A stretch of 64,000 nucleotides of DNA, taken from NCBI RefSeq assembly GCF_007655005.1, contig NZ_SZVW01000003.1, forward strand, positions 372,001 through 436,000, in the 5' to 3' direction. The notes under the pieces are model-generated. The model saw only the letters and a program-made list of their open reading frames with translations, did no database searches and was not told where the DNA came from. Below are positions 23,266 through 31,976 of the stretch, one piece after another (position 1 is the stretch's first letter; each line of letters starts with the position of its first letter). The stretch comes from Streptomyces tibetensis. GTDB taxonomy: Bacteria > Actinomycetota > Actinomycetes > Streptomycetales > Streptomycetaceae. Made by a program: the position numbers and the translations under genes.

Positions 23266-23718
23266 GTGCTGAACGATCTCGACGAACGCATCGTGCACGC
23301 CCTCGCCGAGGACGCCCGCCGCTCCTACGCCGACATCGGCTCGCTCGTCGGCCTGTCCGCCCCCGCGGTGAAACGGCGCGTGGACCGGCTGCGGGCCACG
23401 GGAGCCATCACCGGCTTCACCGTACGGGTTGACCCGGGCGCCCTCGGCTGGGAGACCGAGGGGTTCGTCGAGATCTACTGCCGCGGGAACACCTCCCCGG
23501 AGACCATCCAGCGGGGCCTGGAGCGCTACCAGGAGGTCGTGGCCGCGTCCACCGTCACGGGGGACGCGGACGCGATCGCCCAGGTCTTCGCCTCCGACAT
23601 GCGGCACTTCGAACGGGTCCTGGAACGGATCGCCGGGGAGCCGTTCGTCGAGCGGACCAAGTCCGTGCTCGTGCTCTCGCCGCTGCTGCGGCGCTTCTCG
23701 TCCGGTTCGCCCACGTAA
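23266..23718 (+). CDS. Lrp/AsnC family transcriptional regulator
   Basis: A 150-residue regulator: an N-terminal helix-turn-helix (LNDLDERIVHALAEDARRSY, recognition part VGLSAPAVKRRVDRL) and a C-terminal RAM ligand-binding domain (VVAASTVTGDADAIAQVF). Such proteins sense amino acids and form octamers on repeated operators. GTG at 23266 is 10 bases after the permease stop, indicating co-transcription. It probably controls the permease promoter, and possibly the amidase/monooxygenase operon 2.1 kb further on, where a related GCAACGAA motif appears. Confidence 0.9.
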   Translation: MLNDLDERIVHALAEDARRSYADIGSLVGLSAPAVKRRVDRLRATGAITGFTVRVDPGALGWETEGFVEIYCRGNTSPETIQRGLERYQEVVAASTVTGDADAIAQVFASDMRHFERVLERIAGEPFVERTKSVLVLSPLLRRFSSGSPT

Positions 23719-23854
23719 CTCCGTGGCCCCCAGCGGACGACACCCCTAGCCTGGGTGTCATGACCTGGCGACATTGATCCACCAGCCGTGCCTCCCGAGG
23801 ACCGCCTCGGCCGCCGTACCTCCGGCGTCCGATCCGTCCTTCCGGGAAGGCCTC

Positions 23855-25051
23855 ATGACACTCTCACCCGCACGCGTGCAAGCGACCGGTGTCCGCCGTC
23901 TGACGCGCACGCTGTACGGCTACGCGTTCCTCGACGACTTCGTCCTGCTCTACCCGGTGTACGCGCTGCTCTTCGCCGACACCGGCATGTCGCTCTGGCA
24001 GATCTCCTCCCTGTTCGCCCTGTGGTCGATCACCTCGGTGGTGCTGGAAGTGCCCTCCGGCGCCTGGGCCGACGCCATGTCGCGCCGCAGGCTGCTGTGG
24101 ATCGGCCCGCTGCTGACCGCCGCCGGGTTCGCGCTGTGGGTGGCCGTCCCGTCGTACGGGGCCTTCGCGGCCGGCTTCGTCCTGTGGGGCGCGGGCGGGG
24201 CCCTCGGCTCCGGCGCTCTGGAAGCGCTGGTCTACGACGAGCTGGACCGGCTCGGCGCCGCCGACCGGTACGCGTGGGTCATGGGCCGGGCCCGGGCCGC
24301 ACGGCTGCTGGGCACGGTGGCCTCCACCGGCCTGGCGGGGCCCGTTCTCGCCCGGGGCGGCTACCCGGCCGTCGGTGCCGCGAGTGTCCTGGCCTGTGTG
24401 CTGGCCGCCGTCACCGCGACCCGCTTCCCGGAGCACCGGGTGCGGCCGGAGAGCACCGGCGACTCCTGGGCGAGGACCCTGCGCACCGGCCTCGCCGACG
24501 CCCGCGGGAACCGTGCGGTGCGCGGCGCCCTGCTGCTGGTCCCGGCCGTCGCCGCGGTCTGGGGCGCGCTCGACGAGTACACCCCGCTGCTCGTCCGGGA
24601 CCTCGGCGTCGCCGAGGCCACGGTCCCCTACCTGATCATGCTGATCTGGGCCGGCGTCACCCTCGGCAGCCTCCTGACCGGACCGGCCGAACGCCTCGGC
24701 ACGACCGGGCTCGCGGTGCTGCTCGCGGGCGCCGCCCTCGCCCTGGCCGTGGGAGCCCTGGCCCGCTCCCTGGCCGGTGTCGTCCTGGTGAGCCTCGCCT
24801 TCGCCGGGTTCCAGCTGGCCGAAGTACTCGCCGACGTCCGTCTCCAGCACCGCATCGGCGACTCCCGCCGGGCCACGCTCACCTCAGTGGCGAGCCTGGG
24901 CACCGAGCTGGCGACGGTCGCCACGTTCGGCGTGTACGCGCTGCTCGGGACCGACATGGCGCACAGCACCGTCTTCGCGGTGCTGGCGATCCCCTACCTG
25001 GTGACGGCCCTGGCGCTGGCTAGAGCTCGGGCTGCCACGGTACGACCGTGA
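23855..25051 (+). CDS. MFS transporter
   Basis: A 398-residue major-facilitator protein with 12 predicted helices. The N-terminal half carries EVPSGAWADAMSRRRLL, the loop 2-3 MFS motif A equivalent. No substrate can be assigned. ATG at 23855 follows GGGAAGG at 23844-23850. Upstream, TAGCCT at 23747-23752 is a good -10, placing transcription near 23760 at an ATG that opens only a five-codon frame. The last 32 bases overlap the convergent secreted-protein gene. Confidence 0.83.
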   Translation: MTLSPARVQATGVRRLTRTLYGYAFLDDFVLLYPVYALLFADTGMSLWQISSLFALWSITSVVLEVPSGAWADAMSRRRLLWIGPLLTAAGFALWVAVPSYGAFAAGFVLWGAGGALGSGALEALVYDELDRLGAADRYAWVMGRARAARLLGTVASTGLAGPVLARGGYPAVGAASVLACVLAAVTATRFPEHRVRPESTGDSWARTLRTGLADARGNRAVRGALLLVPAVAAVWGALDEYTPLLVRDLGVAEATVPYLIMLIWAGVTLGSLLTGPAERLGTTGLAVLLAGAALALAVGALARSLAGVVLVSLAFAGFQLAEVLADVRLQHRIGDSRRATLTSVASLGTELATVATFGVYALLGTDMAHSTVFAVLAIPYLVTALALARARAATVRP

Positions 25052-25559
25052 AGTCGCCCGTCCCCTTCTTCACCTTCTCGAAGGGGGCGGCACTCGCGCA
25101 CTTCGGCGGTTCGTTCCCTTCGGCAGGACTGCCCGACTCCATCCAGCTGTAGCCGAGCCGATCGTGGCGGCCGAGGTCGTGGACGGTGACGCCGACCCGC
25201 CTGCCCTCTGCGCCCGGGAGGTCGGACGCGGTGACGACGCCGGAGACGACAGCGACCTTGCCTCCGGTCACCAGGCAGTCGACCCTCGCCTTCGCCCAGG
25301 CGCCCTTGCCGTTCAGGTAGTGGCTGAACTCGAAGGTGCCGGTCGCCTGCATCGGGATGGCGGTGTCCTTCGACGCCAGGTGTGCGTCGAACGAGAAAGT
25401 GATGTCGTCCCCGTCCGAGCGATACAGCTTGGCGGTACCGGTGAGGGCCGCGGCCTCCCGTGGCGGCCGGGGCGCGTCCGACGCGGTCGCGGCCGAGGCC
25501 GCCCCGGCCGTGAGGAGCAGGGCGGAGCCGAGCACGACGATCTTCGTACGGCGCTTCAT
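25020..25559 (-). CDS. secreted protein of unknown function
   Basis: A 179-residue protein with a Sec signal peptide: MKRRTKIVVLGSALLLTAGA and a likely cleavage after ASAATASDA near residue 28. The mature part is a probable beta-rich domain (YRSDGDDITFSFDAHLA; GTFEFSHYLNGKGAWAKARV) with two cysteines that could pair. I do not recognise the family. ATG at 25559 has AAGGGA upstream with good spacing. It is convergent with the MFS gene and overlaps it by 32 bases. Confidence 0.8.
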   Translation of the reverse strand: MKRRTKIVVLGSALLLTAGAASAATASDAPRPPREAAALTGTAKLYRSDGDDITFSFDAHLASKDTAIPMQATGTFEFSHYLNGKGAWAKARVDCLVTGGKVAVVSGVVTASDLPGAEGRRVGVTVHDLGRHDRLGYSWMESGSPAEGNEPPKCASAAPFEKVKKGTGDFTVVPWQPEL

Positions 25560-25714
25560 TGTGTTCCCTTCCGCAGGTCGTGTGGACAGCCCTTACTCTT
25601 CCGGCCCGGCGCGGCGGGAACATCGCGCCAGGGGCGGGACCCCGCCTCCGCCGTACGGCGGGGGAGGCCGCGCGGAGCTGCGCTCCGAGGAGGAGCGGGA
25701 GTGAGACCCGAGGG

Positions 25715-25776
25715 GCGCAACGAATCGCCGCGGCGGCCTCCAGGCACGCAACGAACCGTTCACCGGCGCGCAACGG
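25715..25776. promoter_or_regulatory. three GCAACG repeats upstream of the amidase/monooxygenase operon
   Basis: The 308-base gap before the amidase contains GCGCAACGAA (25715-25724), ACGCAACGAA (25746-25755) and CGCGCAACGG (25767-25776), spaced 31 and 21 bases. The same GCAACGAA lies upstream of the APC permease at 21588-21595. This suggests a shared regulator, perhaps the AsnC protein; no binding data exist here. Confidence 0.4.
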
Positions 25777-25867
25777 CTCCTGCTTGTCCGCCCTGGTCAG
25801 CCGCCCGTACCGTCTACATGGCCCCCCAAAGGTCCCCAACCCCCCTTCCGTCCGGTGAGGATCACGC

Positions 25868-26656
25868 ATGCGCACCGCCCTGCTCCAGAGCTCCGGCCAC
25901 CCCGGCTCCACCGTCGAGAACCTCAAGGTCCTCGACGAGGCCGCGGGCCGGGCCGCCGCCGCGGGCGCCGGGCTGCTGGTCACGTCCGAGCTGTTCCTGA
26001 CGGGGTACGCGATCGGCGACGAGATCGGCCGGCTCGCAGAGTCCGCCGACGGCGACTGTGCCGACGCCGTCGCCGAGATCGCGACGAGCCACGGGCTGGC
26101 GATCGCCTACGGCTACCCCGAGCGGGCCGGCGAGGCCGTGTTCAACTCCGTCCAGCTGATCTCCGCCGACGGCACCCGCCTCGCCAACCACCGCAAGACG
26201 CACCTCTTCGGCTGCTTCGAGCGCGACCACTTCACACCCGGGGACCTGCCGGTCGTCCAGGCCGAGATCGACGGCCTCAGGGTCGGTCTCCTGATCTGCT
26301 ACGACGTGGAATTCCCGGAGAACGTCCGCGCCCACGCCCTGGCGGGCACCGATCTGCTCGTCGTCCCCACCGCGCAGATGCACCCGTTCCAGTTCGTCGC
26401 CGAGTCGGTGATCCCGGTCCGGGCCTTCGAGAACCAGATGTACGTCGCGTACGTCAACCGCGTCGGCCCGGAAGGCAAGTTCGAGTTCGTGGGGCTGTCC
26501 ACGCTCGCCGGGCCCGACGGGGTCGCCCGGACCCGGGCCGGACGCGGGGAGGAACTCGTGCTCGCCGACGTCGACCCGGCCTTCCTCGCCGCGTCGCGCG
26601 AGAACAACCCGTATCTGCGGGACCGGCGGCCCGGCCTGTACGGCTCGCTCGTCTGA
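25868..26656 (+). CDS. nitrilase-superfamily amidase (DavA-like)
   Basis: A 262-residue carbon-nitrogen hydrolase. The catalytic triad is clear: Glu41 in SELFLTGY, Lys110 in HRKTHLFG and Cys144 in LICYDVEFPEN. It is followed 53 bases later by a DavB-type amino-acid 2-monooxygenase. In Pseudomonas, DavB turns lysine into 5-aminovaleramide and DavA hydrolyses that amide; in some actinobacteria an equivalent pair acts on arginine to give guanidinobutyrate. Length and pairing fit this role, with the exact substrate open. ATG at 25868 has GTGAGGA just upstream. Confidence 0.88.
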   Translation: MRTALLQSSGHPGSTVENLKVLDEAAGRAAAAGAGLLVTSELFLTGYAIGDEIGRLAESADGDCADAVAEIATSHGLAIAYGYPERAGEAVFNSVQLISADGTRLANHRKTHLFGCFERDHFTPGDLPVVQAEIDGLRVGLLICYDVEFPENVRAHALAGTDLLVVPTAQMHPFQFVAESVIPVRAFENQMYVAYVNRVGPEGKFEFVGLSTLAGPDGVARTRAGRGEELVLADVDPAFLAASRENNPYLRDRRPGLYGSLV

Positions 26657-26709
26657 ATCCCCCTGAACCTGAACCGCCCGCTCGTACCCGTGCAAGGAGT
26701 CCGTACCCC

Positions 26710-28407
26710 ATGACGTCCACCGTGCCCAACGCCGTCGAGCACGCTGACGCGCAGCAGCCGCCGATCACCATGTTCGGCCCGGACTTCCCGTACGCCTATG
26801 ACGACTTCCTCGCCCACCCGGCGGGGCTCGGGCAGATACCCGCGACCGAGCACGGCACGGAGGTCGCGGTCATCGGCGGCGGCCTGTCCGGCATCGTCGC
26901 CGCGTACGAGCTGATGAAGATGGGCCTGAAGCCGGTCGTGTACGAGGCCGACCAGATCGGCGGCCGGCTGCGCACGGTGGGCTTCGACGGGTGCGACGAG
27001 TCCCTCACCGCCGAGATGGGCGCGATGCGCTTCCCGCCGTCCTCCACGGCCCTGCAGCACTACATCGACCTGGTCGGCCTGCAGACGCGGCCGTTCCCCA
27101 ACCCGCTGTCGGAGGCGACCCCGTCGACCGTCGTCGACCTCAAGGGAGAGTCGCACTACGCCGAGACGATCGGCGACCTGCCCCAGGTCTACCGGGACGT
27201 CGCCGAGGCGTGGAACCGCTGCCTGGAGGAGGGCGCCGACTTCTCCGACATGAACCGGGCACTGCGCGAGCGGGACGTGCCGCGCATCCGTGAGATCTGG
27301 TCCAAGCTCGTCGAGAAGCTCGACAACCAGACCTTCTACGGCTTCCTCTGCGACTCCGAGGCGTTCAAGTCCTTCCGGCACCGCGAGATCTTCGGCCAGG
27401 TCGGTTTCGGCACGGGCGGCTGGGACACCGACTTCCCGAACTCCATCCTGGAGATCCTGCGGGTCGTCTACACCGAGGCCGACGACCACCACCGCGGCAT
27501 CGTCGGCGGCTCCCAGCAGCTGCCGCTGCGCCTGTGGGAGCGCGAGCCGCAGAAGATCGTCCACTGGGCCCTGGGGACCTCGCTCGCGACCCTGCACGAG
27601 GGTGGCGAGCCCCGCCCGGCCGTGACCCGGCTGCACCGCACCGCAGGCAACCGCATCACCGTGACCGACGCGAGCGGCGACATCCGCACCTTCCAGGCGG
27701 CGATCTTCACCGCCCAGTCCTGGATGCTGCTGTCGAAGATCGCCTGTGACGACTCGCTCTTCCCGATCGACCACTGGACGGCGATCGAGCGCACCCACTA
27801 CATGGAGAGCTCCAAGCTGTTCGTGCCGGTGGACCGCCCGTTCTGGCTGGACAAGGACGAGGAGACCGGCCGGGACGTCATGTCGATGACGCTCACCGAC
27901 CGTATGACGCGCGGCACTTACCTGCTCGACGACGGCCCCGACAAGCCCGCCGTCATCTGCCTCTCCTACACCTGGTGCGACGACAGCCTGAAGTGGCTGC
28001 CGCTGTCCGCGAACGAGCGGATGGAGGTCATGCTGAAGTCGCTCGGCGAGATCTATCCCAAGGTCGACATCCGGGGGCACATCATCGGCAACCCGGTGAC
28101 GGTCTCCTGGGAGAACGAGCCCTACTTCATGGGCGCGTTCAAGGCCAACCTGCCCGGCCACTACCGCTACCAGCGGCGCCTGTTCACGCACTTCATGCAG
28201 GACCGGCTGCCCGAGGACAAGCGCGGCATCTTCCTCGCCGGCGACGACATCTCCTGGACCGCCGGCTGGGCCGAGGGCGCCATCCAGACCGCCCTCAACG
28301 CGGTCTGGGGCGTCATGCACCACCTGGGCGGCACGACCGACCCGACCAACCCGGGCCCCGGCGACGTCTACGACGAGATCGCGCCCGTCGAGCTGCCGGA
28401 GGACTGA
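26710..28407 (+). CDS. flavin-dependent L-lysine/L-arginine 2-monooxygenase (DavB family)
   Basis: A 565-residue flavin amine oxidase fold enzyme. PITMFGPDFPYAYDDFLAHP and PAGLGQIP at the N-terminus, VAVIGGGLSGIVAAYELMKM (dinucleotide fold, residues 52-71), MGAMRFPPSSTALQHYIDL, and the C-terminal GDDISWTAGWAEGAIQTALN are near-diagnostic of the lysine 2-monooxygenase group. The reaction oxidatively decarboxylates the amino acid to an amide. The partner amidase lies directly upstream. ATG at 26710 follows AAGGAG at 26694-26699. The 3' end runs into short tandem copies of its own last codons. Arginine or another cationic amino acid is an alternative substrate. Confidence 0.9.
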   Translation: MTSTVPNAVEHADAQQPPITMFGPDFPYAYDDFLAHPAGLGQIPATEHGTEVAVIGGGLSGIVAAYELMKMGLKPVVYEADQIGGRLRTVGFDGCDESLTAEMGAMRFPPSSTALQHYIDLVGLQTRPFPNPLSEATPSTVVDLKGESHYAETIGDLPQVYRDVAEAWNRCLEEGADFSDMNRALRERDVPRIREIWSKLVEKLDNQTFYGFLCDSEAFKSFRHREIFGQVGFGTGGWDTDFPNSILEILRVVYTEADDHHRGIVGGSQQLPLRLWEREPQKIVHWALGTSLATLHEGGEPRPAVTRLHRTAGNRITVTDASGDIRTFQAAIFTAQSWMLLSKIACDDSLFPIDHWTAIERTHYMESSKLFVPVDRPFWLDKDEETGRDVMSMTLTDRMTRGTYLLDDGPDKPAVICLSYTWCDDSLKWLPLSANERMEVMLKSLGEIYPKVDIRGHIIGNPVTVSWENEPYFMGAFKANLPGHYRYQRRLFTHFMQDRLPEDKRGIFLAGDDISWTAGWAEGAIQTALNAVWGVMHHLGGTTDPTNPGPGDVYDEIAPVELPED

Positions 28408-28485
28408 ATCGCCGGAGGACTGAAGTGCCGGGGGCCGAGCTGCCGGAGGACTGAAGTGCCGGGGGCCGAGCTGCCGGAGGACTAG
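28390..28485. repeat. tandem copies of the monooxygenase 3' end
   Basis: gccggaggact occurs at 28394, 28411, 28442 and 28473. The last two steps are exact 31-base repeats that include ctgaagtgccgggggccgag. The first copy is the final coding stretch of the monooxygenase (ELPED and stop), so the repeats are duplicated gene ends; the last copy runs into the stop of the convergent gene. Confidence 0.85.
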
Positions 28486-29195
28486 CTCCGCAGCGGCGGC
28501 TCGGTCAGGGGCGTGAGCAGCATGCGCCCGGCGAAGCCCACCGCCGTGTCCAGGCGCTCGGTGAACTCATCGGCGACGTCGGGGAGTTCACGCAGGACCC
28601 ACAGGGCCCGGGCCGCCGTCCACGCGGCGTCCCGGGCGCGGTCCAGGCTCCAGGAGCCGAGCAGGTGGGTCAGCGGGTCGGCGATCCGGAGAAGGTCGGG
28701 CCCCGGCATCAGATCGTCGCGGATGCGCTCCTCCAGCGAGGCGAGGAGATCGCCCACCATGTCGAACTCGTCCTCCAGATCGACGGGTGCGCAGCCGAGC
28801 GTACGGCAGGTGTCCACGACGGCCAGGGCCAGATCGTGCCCGATGTGCGCGTTGATGCCCGCCAGCGCGAACTGCAACGGCCGTACCCCGGGATGGCGGC
28901 GGAACTGGAACAGCGGCCGCCAGCAGGCGGGCGGACGCCGCTCGTCCGCCGCCGACTCGACGGCCGCGAGGTACCGCTGCGCGAACCGTACGTCCAGCGT
29001 GATCGCGGCGTGGGCGTCCGCGAACCGGCCGGTGTCGACGTACCGGTCCACCGCCTCCGTCACAGCGAGGTAGACACGGTTGAAGACCGCCACCCCGTCC
29101 CGCGGGTGCAGGGCCGCGTCGAGGGCGCGCATACGGGAGATGACGGTGTCGACCGGAGTGTCCACGGCTGGGGGGAGTTGTTCGCATCGCGGCAT
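28482..29195 (-). CDS. DUF5995-like protein
   Basis: A 237-residue, mostly helical protein. FALAGINAHIGHDLALAVVDT near residue 110 and the preceding WRPLFQFRRHPGVRPLQFAL match my memory of the DUF5995 family, whose function is unknown. The conserved Asn-His-His could be a metal or catalytic site. No signal peptide or membrane segment is seen. ATG at 29195 has a poor ribosome-binding site. It is convergent with the monooxygenase and its stop lies in the duplicated repeat. Confidence 0.7.
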   Translation of the reverse strand: MPRCEQLPPAVDTPVDTVISRMRALDAALHPRDGVAVFNRVYLAVTEAVDRYVDTGRFADAHAAITLDVRFAQRYLAAVESAADERRPPACWRPLFQFRRHPGVRPLQFALAGINAHIGHDLALAVVDTCRTLGCAPVDLEDEFDMVGDLLASLEERIRDDLMPGPDLLRIADPLTHLLGSWSLDRARDAAWTAARALWVLRELPDVADEFTERLDTAVGFAGRMLLTPLTEPPLRS

Positions 29196-29298
29196 GCGGG
29201 CAGAGTCGCAGCTCTAGGCTGACGGGAGTGCCGGCGGGCCCGGCGCTTCCCCGAAACGGGGGAACACCGCCCGCCGCAGGGGGAGGGGGAGCAGCACC

Positions 29299-30516
29299 GT
29301 GGCAGGCTCGCGTGCCCAGCGCCTGGCCGCCCGCAGGGCCGGGCGCAGGCGCGCCGCCCGGCGCGGCGCGATGGTCGTGGCCGCCTCCGTGGTGGTCGCG
29401 GCCGGCGCCGTCGCGGGCATCCTCTCCGCGTTCGACGGCAGTCGGGCCACGGACGAGGCCGCGCCCGCCGAGGTGTCGGCCTCGCCCCGCCTGGCGCCCC
29501 TGCCGGCCGTGCCGTCGCCGTCCGCGCCGACCGTCACCGAGTCCGCCTCCGCCTCACCGTCGCCGTCCGCGCGTCCGACGCGGAGCCCGTCGCCGCCGAG
29601 GACCGAGACGAAGCGGGAGCACACCGCCACCGTGCCCGGACGGCTCTACCGCCACCCCGACTCCCAGGTGCTGGATTGGGTCCGCTCCCACTCCGGCGAT
29701 CCGCGGCACGCGGTCATCGCGTCCCGTATCGCCCAGCAGCCGGCGGCCGTCTGGTTCGCCGACTACTCCCCGCAGACCGTCACAGCCCGGGTCGCCGCGG
29801 TGACGTCGGGCGGTACCGCGCTGGGCCGGGTGCCCGTGGTCGTGCCGTACGCGATCCCCGGCCGGGACTGCGGGGGCCACTCCCAGGGCGGTGCGCCCGA
29901 TCTGAACGCCTACGACGCCTGGATCGACCGGTTCGCGCAGGGGCTGGGCTCCGGCGAGGTCATCGTCGTCCTGGAGCCGGACTCGGTCGCCCAGACCGAG
30001 TGCCTCTCCGCGGCCGCACGCGCGGACCGCTTCGCCTCGCTGGCCCGGGCCGGCCGCGTGCTGAAGGCCGCCAACCCCCGGGCCCGGGTCTACTTCGACG
30101 CGGGGCACTCGGGCTGGAACGCGCCCGCCCGGCAGGCGGCTTGGCTGCGGCAGGCCGGTGCCGCCTCGCCCGAGTCGTCCGACGGCATCTTCAGCAACGT
30201 CTCCAACTTCCACACCACCGCCGACGAGGTCGCCTACGACCGGCGGGTCCTCGACGCGCTGGGCGGCCCGGCGAGTCTCGGCGCGGTCATCGACACCAGC
30301 CGCAACGGCAACGGCGCCCCGGCCGACGGCGAGTGGTGCGACCCGGCGGGCCGCAAGCTCGGCCGGGCCCCCACCCTGAGCACCGGCCAATCCCGGATCG
30401 ACGCCTACCTGTGGGTGAAGCTGCCGGGGGAGTCCGACGGCTGCAAGGGCAGGCCGGGGACGTTCACGGCCTCCTACGCCTACGCCTTGGCGTCGTCCGA
30501 CTCGGCCTCGTCGTAG
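29299..30516 (+). CDS. membrane-anchored or secreted GH6 glucanase
   Basis: A 405-residue glycoside hydrolase family 6 protein. An Arg-rich N-terminus precedes one hydrophobic segment (residues 24-44) with no obvious cleavage site, then a Ser/Pro/Thr linker to about residue 110. The catalytic domain has both GH6 signatures: VVPYAIPGRDC near residue 180 (Asp) and VVLEPDSVA near 222 (Asp), plus DTSRNGNGAP and WVKLPGESDG. GH6 enzymes cleave beta-1,4-glucan. There is no cellulose-binding module. GTG at 29299 follows a purine-rich GGGAGGGGGAG. The 3' end overlaps the convergent permease by 37 bases. Confidence 0.88.
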   Translation: MAGSRAQRLAARRAGRRRAARRGAMVVAASVVVAAGAVAGILSAFDGSRATDEAAPAEVSASPRLAPLPAVPSPSAPTVTESASASPSPSARPTRSPSPPRTETKREHTATVPGRLYRHPDSQVLDWVRSHSGDPRHAVIASRIAQQPAAVWFADYSPQTVTARVAAVTSGGTALGRVPVVVPYAIPGRDCGGHSQGGAPDLNAYDAWIDRFAQGLGSGEVIVVLEPDSVAQTECLSAAARADRFASLARAGRVLKAANPRARVYFDAGHSGWNAPARQAAWLRQAGAASPESSDGIFSNVSNFHTTADEVAYDRRVLDALGGPASLGAVIDTSRNGNGAPADGEWCDPAGRKLGRAPTLSTGQSRIDAYLWVKLPGESDGCKGRPGTFTASYAYALASSDSASS

Positions 30517-31874
30517 GAGGAGGTGCCCTCGTCCAGCAGCGGCGCCTGCGTCTTCAAGTGGGCCGGGGCGAAGGCCCGCAGGGCGTGGTAGCCGGTGATG
30601 ACGACCACCGTGCCGAGCGCGATGCCGCTCAGCGAGAACGTGTCGGAGAACTTCAGGGAGACGTTGCCGACGCCGATGATGATGCCCGCCGCGGCCGGGA
30701 CCAGGTTCAGCGGATTGCGCAGATCCACCTTGGCGTTGATCCAGATCTGCGCGCCCAGCAGGCCGATCATGCCGTACAGGATGACGGTGATGCCGCCGAG
30801 CACCCCGCCCGGGATCGCCGCCACGACCGCGCCGAACTTCGGGCAGACGCCGAACAGCAGGGCGAAGCCGGCGGCGGCCCAGTAGGCGGCCGTCGAGTAG
30901 ACGCGGGTCGCGGCCATCACGCCGATGTTCTCGGAGTACGTGGTGTTGGGCGGGCCGCCGACCGCGGTGGACAGCATGGAGCCGACGCCGTCGGCGGAGA
31001 TGGCCGTGCCGAGCTTGTCGTCCAGATCGTCGCCGGTCATCTCGCCGACCGCCTTCACATGCCCGGCGTTCTCCGCGACCAGCGCGATGACGACCGGCAG
31101 GGCGACCAGGATCGCCGACCACTCGAACGACGGGGCGTGCAGGGTGGGCAGTCCGATCCAGTCGGCCTTGTCCACGCCGGAGAGGTCGAGCCGCCAGTGG
31201 TCGGTGAGCTTGCCGCTCGCGTCCACCGAGTGGATCTTGCCGAAGAGAAGGTCGAACACCCAGGAGATGCCGTAGCCGAAGACCAGCCCCAGGAAGATCG
31301 CGATCCGGGACCAGAAGCCGCGCAGACAGACCACCGCCAGACCGGTGAACAGCATCACCAGCAGGGCCGTCCACTGGTCCTGCGGCCAGTACGTCGAGGC
31401 CGTCACCGGAGCCAGGTTGAAGCCGATCAGCATCACCACCGCACCGGTCACGATCGGCGGCATCGCGGCATGGATGATCCGCGCCCCGAACCGCCGCACG
31501 GCGAGCCCCACCAGGAACAGCGCGCCCCCGACGACGAACACCGCCCCCGTGACGGTCGCGCTGTTGCCTCCCTGCGCCCGGATGACCGCCGCCACTCCGA
31601 CGAAGGAGAGCGAGCAGCCCAGGTAGCTGGGCACGCTGCCGCGGGTGGCCAGCAGGAACACCACGGTCGCGACGCCCGACATCATGATCGCCAGGTTCGG
31701 GTCCAGGCCCATCAGAACCGGTGCCACGAAGGACGCACCGAACATCGCCACGACGTGCTGGGCGCCCAGTCCGGCCGTGCGGGGCCAGGAGAGCCGCTCG
31801 TCGGGGCGGACCACCGCGCCGGGCGCCGGGGTGCGTCCGTCGCCGTGCAGTTTCCAGCGGACGCCGAGATCCAT
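30480..31874 (-). CDS. NCS2 family uracil/xanthine permease
   Basis: A 464-residue nucleobase:proton symporter with about 14 membrane segments. LGAQHVVAMFGASFVAPVLM near residue 36 carries the QH motif, and ENAGHVKAVGEMTGDDLDD followed by GGPPNTTYSENIGVMAATR holds the substrate glutamate and the NCS2 signature. These residues fit the uracil (UraA) branch best. The short charged C-terminus overlaps the GH6 gene antisense. ATG at 31874. An MFS gene lies 102 bases upstream on the same strand. Confidence 0.9.
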   Translation of the reverse strand: MDLGVRWKLHGDGRTPAPGAVVRPDERLSWPRTAGLGAQHVVAMFGASFVAPVLMGLDPNLAIMMSGVATVVFLLATRGSVPSYLGCSLSFVGVAAVIRAQGGNSATVTGAVFVVGGALFLVGLAVRRFGARIIHAAMPPIVTGAVVMLIGFNLAPVTASTYWPQDQWTALLVMLFTGLAVVCLRGFWSRIAIFLGLVFGYGISWVFDLLFGKIHSVDASGKLTDHWRLDLSGVDKADWIGLPTLHAPSFEWSAILVALPVVIALVAENAGHVKAVGEMTGDDLDDKLGTAISADGVGSMLSTAVGGPPNTTYSENIGVMAATRVYSTAAYWAAAGFALLFGVCPKFGAVVAAIPGGVLGGITVILYGMIGLLGAQIWINAKVDLRNPLNLVPAAAGIIIGVGNVSLKFSDTFSLSGIALGTVVVITGYHALRAFAPAHLKTQAPLLDEGTSSYDEAESDDAKA

Positions 31875-31976
31875 GGTGCGGTTTCGCTTTCGTCGTGCGT
31901 GCGAGTGTCCGGACCATTGTCGGGGTGCGCCGGAGGAGATCCCGACCGGGGCCGACCCGGACGGTGGCGTGTGCGC

